DNA of 64,000 bases from Isoetes taiwanensis. Its lineage: Eukaryota; Streptophyta; Lycopodiopsida; Isoetales; Isoetaceae. Numbering within the stretch: position 1 is the first letter of the stretch; the number at the start of each line of letters is the position of its first letter. The translations under genes and the position numbers were made by a program. Below the pieces are notes generated by a model. The model saw only the letters and a program-made list of their open reading frames with translations. It made no database searches and was not told the DNA's origin. The DNA is taken from the NCBI GenBank assembly GCA_021234155.1, contig JAJEKV010000268.1:248001-312000 (forward strand). Reading direction: 5' to 3'. Below, one piece after another: positions 20,701 through 30,990 of the stretch.

Positions 20701-22706
20701 GAAACCGAGGAGATGCAAAGTATGGAATGGTCTTGCAATGGGCATGCCTAAGTCATTGCATGAGACAATCTTCACATTATGAAATGTATCTACATCAGAC
20801 TGCATAGCCATATATGGTCTTTGGGGAATGGTTTTGGGCCAATGAATGCTAGCAATTATATAATTTAGAAATGCATCTTCTAAACCTGCAATTGTGGCTT
20901 CAAGAGAACAAGCTAGAGGAAGTACAAATTTTGCTGCACAGTTAAACCAAGTAAAGACATACCTCTGAGTTAGATAATTTTCGAAATTGCACATTGTAAG
21001 ACAAGTCAATCTCGGTAGTGTCTTTCTCAATATGCATGGGGCCGGATAAGGACCTTCACCATCGATTCATCTTCCTCTGCAAGTAGATGATGATGAAGCA
21101 CTCAAGACAACATGCCGATCTATGATAATCGAGGCTGGCTGATTTTCTCTTTGCTCCTTGTTTTGATGTTTCAGCCTCTGGAATATTGGAGGAATCAGTT
21201 GACCGTCTATGACCCTTCAACCTGGAAAAGGAATAAAAATATGTAAATAAAAGATGCATGCATAAGTGGAGATCATAAAATTTACACCATTTCACGAAAT
21301 AGATAACAAAGAACCAATCAAATCTATGGAGCTCTTATTGGTTCTAAGTTTTTACTTAAAATGCACTCCCCATATCGTTAAAACATAAGATGGTTGAACA
21401 ATGGAAATCAGTTTTTAGTTGTTAACTAAAGCTGCAATGAGGCTGAACTTTTCCTATCTTTTTTTCGTAACCATTAGATATGGACATATTTAGTATGTAC
21501 ATGTATCCAAACATTTGCTCAATTATGGATTCACGTAGGCTATGTTCTTGAACAATGATTTCTTGCCCCTACTAGTAGCTTGGTTAATCCATGAAAAGGT
21601 TCTTTGGCAATATCACATCCGGATACATGCTTACTGGTGGGTGGTATTTCACTGCTTCTTTTAAATTTTCTCCTTAAAGAATTGTCGGGTTATATGCAAC
21701 CATGATTTTTCTGTAGTGGAATTCAGAGTGCGGATGTTAAAGTTTACTTGGATGTTAAGCTTCAAGAAATGTTCTTTGCCAGCAGTGGGATTGAGTACAA
21801 AGTTTCCTGCAGGTTAGACAAGCATAAGGATATATCATGGGATTCTAGCAAAAGATTAATGTTTGGTTCATTGCTTTGTCTATCCTATGATGGATTTCAA
21901 ACACTTATTTGGGCTTACGTTACTTATTGGTTGGAAGCCATTTCTTTTTTAAGGATTGCTTCTGTTTTTCACAAGCAATTTCTAGATGGCAGAACTGGAG
22001 CCTTTGTTGCAGCCCATGGCTTCATTGTCACAATTCTCTAAATGGTGCCACATCATCATCATATGATGCAGCATAACACGGCTAAAGAAATTCTGGTGCC
22101 TTGCTCAGGGATGCGCTATTGAGGGGATGCTCGGGGATCTCGCTCACTTTCGGGGATACGCTTTCCGGTTGAGCTCGAGGGGATTTGGCCTCTGCTATTC
22201 ACGTTAGAGTGGGATTGGATGACTGCTATTAGACTCAATTTATCTATATATCACAATCAGAATGATTAATGCAAGATAATATCAGTGAACTGAATATATT
22301 CCCATTTCCAGCAGCAAAGTACAAGATTCTTTAATCCAAAGGAGATCCTTATGCTATAGGTTCTTCAACTCCTTCTAAATAGCTTTACATTGCACAAAGA
22401 GAGCAATTAAGGCAGAAAGTATTGTTACCTCTCCTTTCCCTTCCTTTTCATTTCTTGGTGATTTGATGGTTTGGAGGAGGTGTTTGGATCAGTATTTCTT
22501 CGAACTTGTCTTTCCAGTTCACTCATCAGAGCAGCCGAAATATCATGGGGCACACTGCCAAGGAAAATTTTTCGTCTTCCTGTAGTGGGCTCATCCGCTA
22601 AACCTTCTTTTCCCTGGCCAGAACCATTGGAAGACACTGGAGAGCAAATAAGAAATATTATAATTAAAGTGAATGCACCGAGAAACCAAAGTAAATGCAC
22701 TGACAA
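17760..22706 (-). pseudogene. TNPA-like / plant transposase (Ptta/En/Spm) gene of the CACTA element
   Basis: Minus-strand exons with consistent GT-AG boundaries can be read in order. About 22655-22425 has ADEPTTGRRKIFLG and the helix ALMSELERQVRR. About 21220-21056 is serine/basic rich. About 20040-19864 contains HLQKTLKYIHDQFGDGVTRW and ends KKKRWRHWR before GTAAGG. About 19788-19590 contains WKRFVESCNRTYQRQKNAAA followed by RTGSGG. About 18017-17912 is SMPTEDMLQEILEKGGYEVF with a GTAGGT donor. About 17850-17760 is short and basic. The W..FV...N..RQKN......TGSGG pattern matches the plant Ptta/En/Spm transposase domain, a DNA-binding partner of the main transposase. Exon joins are inferred and intactness is unproven, so I list it as a probable relic. 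It is transcribed divergently from the transposase gene. Confidence 0.55.
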
Positions 22707-24659
22707 ATCTAAAAATGGAAAGAATTTCAGCTAGTTTTGTGAATGTTTCTCATCCATTTCGATTTCATCGATGGGCTCTTGATGCGAAATTTACAATGTG
22801 AAGGAAACGGAGGTATGCAAGGGTGATCTTCCCACTCAAGAATCAAGTTTAAAGCTCGAGGTAGGTGCATGATGGGCCCGCTTTTTTTTTCGTTGCAATT
22901 CAATGATACTTTTAGCTTCACGTTTTTTTTTTTACTTCTTGCCCTTCTATTCCATACAAATTGGCCCTTCTCTCCTTGTTTTTATAATCATGGTTTGTTT
23001 TTTTTTCTTGCCCATATATATAATTTATACTAATTTGCAACCTCGGGCACTTTATTAGTATACTTTACACTAATTTGTATAACAAACAAAATGGTGTGGT
23101 ATGTTGTTGAAAACAAATATGACCACCATATAGGAAGTCCCAATATCATATGAGGCCATACTAAAACTACGTTATATCCGTTGGATATTCGTGGTACATC
23201 TGCAGTATATTGTTGGCTGATTATCAGGACACTGCAATTTCAAGGCTTTTAGCTGGGTTTAACATGCTGCCATATGACATTTTGGTCTCAATTTAAAATG
23301 CCCAAGCGCTGGGCCTGCATGCACACATCATTGTTGTGGCCTAATTTCCTTATGTGCAAACATGCCTCCTTATATATTGTGGTAGTTCCATCCTTTCCTT
23401 ATGCTCCATTTTAAAGCAGTGAAGCATTTGCTACGTGTTTATTTAGGTCATATTCTACATTCTACTCATACTTAATATTTTACTTCTACAACATACAAAG
23501 ACGTGGATTTGGAGAAAAGAGGATTAAAATTTCTATAGCGAGACCCCATTACAGATCTTAAAGGCATATCTTTAGAAAGCCGTGCACGTATACTAGTACT
23601 TTATACTAATTTGTACTTTTTTTTGTTACAATGCTTTCATTCAAGATGGTTTTTCTCACTATTTATGTTCATTGAAATTAGTGATCGGGTTTTAAAACAA
23701 TGTCAAGTTCTAATTCTAGCAATGTGAGGGGTGATTGCTTACCGCGGCCGTACATTAAGGAAATTGTCATCTTAATCATCTTATGGAGCCTTATCAAAGC
23801 CATCATCCTCATCGTCATCGTCGCCTCATCAACCAAGTAGAAAAACGAGCTAGACAAGGTCCAAGCAAAGCTTTTTATCTCCGTTGGGGCAGTTGTTGGT
23901 GCAATAAATGTCAAGGCAAGACAAATCGATCTTATCGGATTCGTCAAGAATATGAAGGCAAGTATGGTCTCTGGCAGAGCCGACCAAGCCAAATTGATGA
24001 AGGACATGACCTCGAACAAGATGAAAGTAAGCGTAAGTTGCTTCAATAAACTAATCCTTTTTATTATTATGTTATCTTCCCATTGTAAATTGCTTTTATT
24101 TCCCCTTCATATTGTCTTGCTTTTGATTCTATTCTTTGTGGTCCATATAGGCCTCAGAAGAAGCCTCTTGTTCACATAGTGCTTTCGTTGGTGAATTTGA
24201 GATTCACGCGATACCATTAAAAAATTTCTTTCCTATAAATGAACAAATTAGTGGGCGGAAAACAATGATGGTGCAAGTGGAGATGACAATTCAACTAGGG
24301 AAAAGGCAGCATATCTCCATGATGAGGCAAGTAGGCCATTGTTCCCAAATGCTCGTGTTTCCGTTTTGCGACATGTATGCTCATTCTAAATCTCCAACAC
24401 AAAGTTGGGTGGAGCAACAAATGGCGTCTCTCCGAGCTTTTCCAGTGCGTAAGTGCAAGTCGTTACGTTAAATTGAAATTTACATGTGTATGCTTACTTG
24501 CCTTTTTTGTAGTTTGTTTGACAAAATATTACGGATGGGCATTGTCTCCCAAAATCCGGGGAGGGAGGCTAGAGAGTTATTCGCTCGTTTGGGCTAGAGT
24601 ATAACATCATACATGCATGTGTTAATGATTGTATTTTGTTCCAAGAATGATTATGCAAA
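22707..24659. other. CACTA internal region between the divergent genes
   Basis: About 2 kb, probably holding the promoters and possible leader exons of both genes. A plus-strand stretch at 23783-24049 (PYQSHHPHRHRRLINQVEKR, basic) with a GTAAG donor near 24025 could be an upstream transposase exon. I cannot confirm this. Confidence 0.35.
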
Positions 24660-27320
24660 TCATCAATCATGTCCAAAATGTAAGGGAAGCGTTATGAGGA
24701 AGATAGAAAGACAAAGGTGGCAAGAAAAGTGTTACGCCATATGCCTATTATTCCTCGCCGACATATTTTTCGTCGCCCGACACTAGCGGATTTTATGGAT
24801 TATCATGCAAGACATCGTAGCACTGATGGAAAAATGAGAATCCCTGCAGATGGAGCATTGTGGAAACAGATAGAAGAGAAATGGCCGATTTTTGCATTGG
24901 AACCCCGCAACATTAGGCTTGGACTAGGGATTGATGGTATTTGCCCATGGGGTTCAAGATCATCTTCACACAGCGTGTGGCCTGTCACAATTATAAATTA
25001 TAATATCCCACCATGGATGGCCACAAAGCCTGGCCATATCATGTTGACATTGATTATTCCAGGTACGTGTTTCAATTCAAATTTATTTATATTATGTATT
25101 AAGCATGAACTAGGATACTTTGTATTAAGCATGAAATGGAATATTTAGGAAAATATAAAGTGAAGAATATGGACGTCTACCTAGAACCTCTGGTGGAAGA
25201 ACTTGAGATTTTATGGAAGGGAGTGCATATGTATGACATATGTAAAAGTCCACATGACTTTACATTCCATGGACTGTTGTGCTTTACTCTTCATGACTAT
25301 CCAGGTTTTTCTGAAGCTTCAGGTATGATGTACTTGTATAATGCACTTGTATAATGCAAAATTATTTCAAACTTTAACTAGTATTCCTATAATTTACTTT
25401 GTATTCCCCCTTGCAGGACTACAAACAAGTGGTGCATGTGGATGTCCAACTTGTGGGACCAGCTTAACATCTTATAAGTCAAAACACCTAAAAAAACAAA
25501 TATATACTGGACATAAGAAATACTTTGACAGAGGGTCATCATGCACGTGGGTCCGATGAGACACCGAGGCCAAAGCGATGGACACCCCGGGATTGGTTGG
25601 ATGCTTGGAAGGAGATGAATCCCCATGTGAATTACCTGACAAGTTATGGAGATGCAAATGTAGAACTTCCTCCTGGAATGAAGAGATTATCTATATTTTA
25701 TAGGTTGGAATATTGGACTGACTTGGAGCTTGTTCATTTACTTGATCCGATGCACATCTTCAAAAATGTCAGTCATTCTCTTTGGAATCATTTAACAGGA
25801 GAATGGGAAACATTGGCTGCTAGAATGGATCTCAAAGAGCAGAAAATCAAAAAGAAATATTGGCCTGTTGAGAGCAAAGGCAGAAAAAGCTTAACATGGA
25901 AGCAGGGTTCATGGGTTTTGGGGAAGAAGCAACTTGTTGAAGTGAACAAGAGAATAGCAAAGGTACGCACCCCAACTGGATATGGGGCCTCTTTGCGAAA
26001 GGCATTTACAAAAAAAGGTAGCCTCACAGGATTAAAGTCGCATGATTGGCACAAGTTTCTTCAGGTATACTTCTGATTTTTATTCTCTCATTTCTTTTAA
26101 TTAATTTATATTGCAACGTATTTAATTATACTTCATGAACGTTGCAGCATATACTACCATGTGTGATAGGGGACTTCTTGAGCCCACAAGTGAGGAGCAT
26201 TATATATCGATTGGGTAAATTTGCAAGATGGGTGTCTTCAAAGGAAATTGAAGTGGCTGAGATATCAAATATGGAGGAGGAAGTGATTCTATTGCTTTGT
26301 GACATTGAGAAAGAATTTCCCACCAGTTTTTTTGACCTACTGGTACAATTAAACATATTCTATGCAACCAAGTAATGTATTTGTAGCAATTCTAAGTGCA
26401 ATCAATAATGTACTTACATCTACAGGTACATCTGTTAATACACATCCCAAATGAGATAAGATTGGCTGGACCTGCTCCTAGCAGATGGATGTTTTTTCTA
26501 GAGCGTTATATGAAGGTGCTTAAAAGACTTTTGCGCCAAAATGGCAAAACCGAGGGTTGCATGGCTGAAGGATATCTTATGCGAGAAACTTTTTTACCTA
26601 AATGATGCCACTAGCTCATGCCATCCTGATGGTCCTAAATTATGGGAAAAGGAAGAACCCAAGGAGGTTACGTCAGAAGTATTACAAGGCAATGGAGTAG
26701 AAGCGGAACTTGGCGATGACATGCTTCAAGCTATAAGCACATTTGTCATTAATAATACCGCAAGCTTACAACCATGGAGGGACTTGTATGAAGTTGCTAA
26801 AGAAGATAGGTCGTCAGGGGCCGGTCTATTTTGCGGATGTTATTGATAACACATGGTTGTTGGCTCATTATGGATGAAGCTAAAGATCGTGGAGAAGTGG
26901 GATGGCGATTGACGACATTTAGATTGCCCTTGGCTGCAGTAGGAAGGTATGTAATGATAAATCTTGATGCTAAGTTTTATTTTTGTGACATTTTATTTAT
27001 AATATATATATTTTTTTTTAATTAGGCACGATTTTATACTTCAATGTGGGCATATGGACACCACTTCCGCATTAGCAGTGTTGACAAACATAGAGTTACA
27101 TTTGATTCGGCATTACTTCACAATTTGACGAGAAAAGCCAATCTAGCAACAGGGACCGCAACCTTCTGGAAAGTACTCTTGACTACGTTGGAACCATAAC
27201 GGATATCATTGAATTGGACTATCGTAGCTTCCATGTGAATGTTTTGAAGGCACGTTGGTTCAAAGTTATATACAGAGGTCGTGGCAGGACACTTAGGAGT
27301 CATCCATCGGGATTTTAAGT
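24660..27320 (+). pseudogene. CACTA transposase (TNP2 / Transposase_21 type), frame-broken
   Basis: Exons are visible at about 24660-25062, 25145-25323, 25416-26066, 26146-26346 and 26425 onward. Signature blocks in order: NIRLGLGIDGICPWG with SVWPVTIINYNIPPWM; DVYLEPLVEELEILWKGV; ACGCPTCG (zinc-like) with KKQIYTGHKKYF; LVHLLDPMHIFKNV; GLKSHDWHKFLQ; HILPCVIGDFLSPQVRSIIY; FPTSFFDLLVQL; EIRLAGPAPSRWMFFLERYM; and EGCMAEGYLMRE. A DUF4216-like tail GTITDIIELDY lies near 27180-27215. This is the family order of plant CACTA transposases, which cut and join element ends. Frames shift after AEGYLMRE (about 26590) and again near 26815, so the C-terminal third is not joined to the rest. Confidence 0.8.
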
Positions 27321-27494
27321 AGACTCCTCAAAGGTATTGCCACGAGATGAAAGAACCATTTGTTTTCCAAGTCAAGTTGAGCAAATATTTATTCATGAAA
27401 ATCCTAATGACCACGAAGTGGTGGATTGTTGTACATTGTCAACCGAGGGCCCGGCGTGTAATTGATTTGTGCATGAATCGAAAATAATATAGAA

Positions 27495-27560
27495 GTTGAT
27501 GGGGATGGGGATGGGGATGGTGGTGATGATGGGTGGTGGTGGTGGTGGTGGTGGTGAGCC
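27495..27560. repeat. GGGGAT and GGT microsatellites
   Basis: (GGGGAT)n followed by (GGT)n in the 3' part of the CACTA element. A second (GGGGAT)n run lies at 27831-27866. Confidence 0.85.
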
Positions 27561-27784
27561 ATTATTGCATGATGCACAATATGATGTTAGATTAGAAGAA
27601 AGTGAATTTGAAGTTGCGTAAAGATCTTTGGATGTGGAAGATGATATAGATAATGAAGGGCAAGGTGCATTATCTGAAGGAGTTTGTCTTGAAGGTGGTT
27701 TGCACTTTGAAGATGATATTGACGTCTGAGGTTCCTCTAGAATCACCATTGGCAGTTTTGAGAGATATGAGATTGATAAGGAAG

Positions 27785-27905
27785 CAATCGCTCCGATCTC
27801 CATTCGCTTCGCCAATCATCACTCCGATGGGGATGGGGATGGGGATGGGGATGGGGATGGGGGTGATGTGCTCCGATCTCCATTCGCTTCGCCAATCAAC
27901 ATTCT
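27785..27905 (+). repeat. Duplicated segment flanking a GGGGAT run
   Basis: GCTCCGATCTCCATTCGCTT plus CGCCAATCA occurs at about 27791-27819 and again at 27871-27899, separated by (GGGGAT)n. This looks like a slippage-mediated duplication. Confidence 0.8.
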
Positions 27906-28229
27906 TGGATATAATGAGGATTATATTGAAGATGAAGAGGCTACAGAACATGCAAATGATCATTCAAAAGCAATTACAGGCGTGGCTTTACATTTGTATC
28001 TAGATGATGACGAGATAGATGACATTCAACATGATCTGTGTGAACAAATTGATGCATTCACATAGCATTGGTTAGTATTGTTAATGTTATTGCTATTACT
28101 GCTATGATATAAGTTATTTGATACATGTAATTATTAATTCTCCTCATTATCCTTATGATATCCGATGCAAAATCGACTTAAAGTCGTCTCAAATTAGACA
28201 AAGTTGTATGATAATGATGTATGAATGTT

Positions 28230-28536
28230 CAACACAATTCCGTCAAAGTATCAGTTATAATATTGAATGATGTTTTGTTACAAGTCTTAAGAAAAAATTG
28301 TCACAACTCAGGTACAACATTATTTAGAAGTCAATTACAACAATGCACATAAAGTGGAATGTAAAATTGACAAAAAGATGTTATTCCTTTGATAAAACAT
28401 TTGACACTATGTCCATGACACAATTTTGACACAGTGGAAGCACTTTGTGTCAAGAAAGTAGCATTTGTCACAAAGCTGCCACTATCCATATGTCTTGACA
28501 CAAGGGTTGACACTATACCCCCATCCTCTTGTAGTG
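28230..28536. repeat. CACTA right subterminal repeats and terminus
   Basis: Many TTGTCAC, TTGACAC and CTTTGTGTCAAG motifs in both orientations, then the terminal CTCTTGTAGTG. Confidence 0.75.
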
Positions 28537-28687
28537 ACACTTCAGATGCGCTGAAGGATAGGCAAGATCTCATCCAGAAATATCACACTGAGGCACGTCC
28601 TCACAACAGACATGATGATTTTGACAAGGTTCCTGGTTTCCCTCCTTCAGAGTCTGTTCCTGCTTTTCTCTCCTCCCAGTGTTCTTT

Positions 28688-28699
28688 GGTGGGGGGAAG
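28688..28699 (+). promoter_or_regulatory. Polypurine tract of the LTR retrotransposon
   Basis: GGTGGGGGGAAG directly precedes the 3' LTR start TGTTAGTCC. Confidence 0.8.
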
Positions 28700-29271
28700 T
28701 GTTAGTCCTGTGCAACCAGGCACATGACTATTCCTAAATTTCATGCAGGGTAGAGCCAAGGGACCAGGTCAAGCGTCAGGTAGCAGACCCATGCCCCCAC
28801 TGAAGACCACACAGAAATGCATGCCCTCATCAAATAAGAGAGCCAAGCAAGACAAATGACGGCCTCCAGGGAGTTCGGCCCTAACTTAGCAGGATTCCAA
28901 GCAGTAATGAAGGCACTGCCAGATTCCCTAAAATCATAAATATGATCTAGGAGTTGGTTACCGAGATCTGTCATCTATCTATTCTGGGCCCAAGGCCATT
29001 GTACTATATATATCAGTAGAGACAGATCTTGAGTTTTTAGATGAGATTTTAGTGTTGTCTCGTTTCATTCCTCTCGCTTGACGAGAGTTCATGTACTCTT
29101 ATTGATATTCAAAGGACCTTATATTGTCTTTGAGTTTCTGTTTGTTTCTTTTTTCCTTTTCTGTTCTCTTTGCAAAATGCTGCATGACACTCAACTAGGA
29201 TTTCCCTGCTTGATCCACGGATCCTCACAGAGTGCTGTCACGTAGGTGATCTCGAACCCAGACCCTAAACA
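28700..29271 (+). repeat. 3' LTR of the nested retrotransposon
   Basis: Collinear with 8567-9163, with a shorter TA run and several small indels. It ends CTAAACA. Confidence 0.88.
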
Positions 29272-30990
29272 CACACATTAGTATAGATACTAAGAAATCT
29301 ATTACAATATTTAGGTTAACATCGGTTTCACCAACCGAATTATCAAGAACAATGACTGCAGATGTAAGCTCTACGACATCCCAGAGCTTCCAATTTTTCA
29401 GAATGACCTACATTCTCCATTTTTACATTTGAAAGTTCTTCCCCGAGAAGCGGAAATCAGGTGCCACTCAGAGGCAGAAAGAGTTCCAGTTGATCCTCTA
29501 TATCTGATCGTCACAGCGAAGGTGGTGGTAGGACAGAGAATCTGTACAAAGAGGCAGATGGTTAAACATAGACTTTAATGAAACAACAACGAATATTTGA
29601 AGCATGTATGGGCCCATAACCTATTGATATTCAAATAAAAAAAGAACACAAATATTGAAGAATTGATCAAGGAAATGAACTGAAGAAACTTTACATTCAA
29701 AATCTTGATTGATCCAATGATCTTAAGGTTATTTTATATGCTTCAACAGAGCTTTTCTAGGCTCAACATAAGTCTTAGATCTAGCAACTAGAGTAAATCA
29801 GGGAACCGTTTAACACAAACACAAATGAAGGAGCAAACTTAGCATAACCAAAAATAGAAGTTTGTAGACTCATCGTAACCTTTTGATATCTAACAACCCC
29901 TGTGCTTCTGCCAGGGGAAAACACAGATAGAAAAGCAAAAGCTCCTTCTGTGCTTCTGTTTTTATTATTGCCTTCTGTGTTTGTTTTTGTTATGCCCTCC
30001 ATCTATGCACAGAGACTTATTTGACTGCTGAGCTGTGCCTTCACTTTGAATTCTCATGTAGTGCTTGTATGTCTATGTACACGATTCTGCCATAGTTCTC
30101 ATGCCATATTATATACGCCTTATCTAATTCATACAAGGGGTTTAATTCTGTCCAACATCTACTGCAAGTTGTTAAGGTCATCGGGAAAATAATGTTTAGG
30201 TATTGTTTTGTTTTCTACATTAATGTGGACGAAGCCACTATTAAGTTGCTGAGATCTGTGAAAATACGCCTCTGTTCTGCCTATGAGAATCTGTCAATTT
30301 CCAGAGAAGACAAACTGCAGTTCCTGTTGGCTGGATAACAAACTTAAGTTTCTTTTTCATATTTTGGGCTTCTAGTTTTTGAGTTAGTTCATCAGATTGC
30401 CATTCTTTACATTTCTTGTACTTGCCATTCCTACATATGGCAATCGATATACAGAGATCAAGTATATGCTATTCTATTCTATGCTATTCTATTCCACTGA
30501 ACATCTTCATGTTGCCTACTGTGACAGGGGGTTCAAATCCCTTATAAAGTACTATGTGAAACCAATGCTGTTATTTGAAGATTAATGTAATGACACTTAT
30601 TTTGACCTTCATATTGACTTGCAGCAATGGTTAGATAATCATATGTTGAGGTGGAAAAGGGACTTTGACCCCATCGCAGATTTAGCGGACGGTGGACAAT
30701 GTATTAGAGGGAATATACATGGGAATATTATGTAAATCATAATTTCAAGATAAGACAAAACAAGCAATACAAAGTAACAAAAAAACTGGACTTGAAAGAC
30801 TATAGTAACCAGATGAACCAATTCGCAGAATTGGATGATCCAACTTCCATTTCCGTGACGTAGGGAGTAGACACATGTCGACACTAGAATACACGCCACG
30901 TAAAAATGGCAACCCTATTTCTATATTGTATTTGAATGCTGATGTGGCACAGTTTCATTGATGGAAATTTGAAGCAACAGTTTATTAGCG
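29272..30990. other. No gene seen
   Basis: AT-rich spacer with a short ATTCT run at 30465-30496. Frames here are short and motif-free. Confidence 0.5.

Larger units (their letters stand above)
16661..28536 (+). mobile_element. CACTA (En/Spm) transposon, 11.9 kb, ACA target duplication
   Basis: The left end is CACTACAAGAGAAGGG at 16661 and the right end is CCATCCTCTTGTAGTG ending at 28536, an inverted repeat with the canonical CACTA termini. The flanks carry ACA at 16658-16660 and 28537-28539, the 3-bp duplication expected for CACTA. Both ends have clusters of short TTGTCAC/TTGACAC subterminal motifs in alternating orientation. Inside are a split transposase gene on the plus strand (about 24.66-27.32 kb) and a TNPA-like split gene on the minus strand (about 17.76-22.7 kb). 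The transposase has frame breaks, so this copy is probably not autonomous. The insertion target is the LTR retrotransposon. Confidence 0.92.
8567..29271 (+). mobile_element. Non-autonomous LTR retrotransposon, disrupted by three nested insertions
   Basis: Direct repeats of about 597 and 572 bp (8567-9163 and 28700-29271) start TGTTAGTCCTGTG and end TTAAACA/CTAAACA. They are followed by a tRNA-like primer site on the left and preceded by a purine tract on the right. After removing the nested elements at 12906-16475 and 16661-28536, the internal domain is only about 4.1 kb. It holds gag-like and coiled-coil frames with stops, but no protease, reverse transcriptase, RNase H or integrase motif. 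The LTRs differ by many substitutions and small indels, so the insertion is old. A 5-bp target duplication is not obvious (flanks CAAAT and CACAC). It resembles LARD or gag-only elements; its autonomous partner is not in the window. Confidence 0.82.

Noticed and set aside
30465-30496. ATTCT-rich stretch as another LINE tail
   Set aside because: No CCGTGGACG 3' end next to it and the repeat is irregular.
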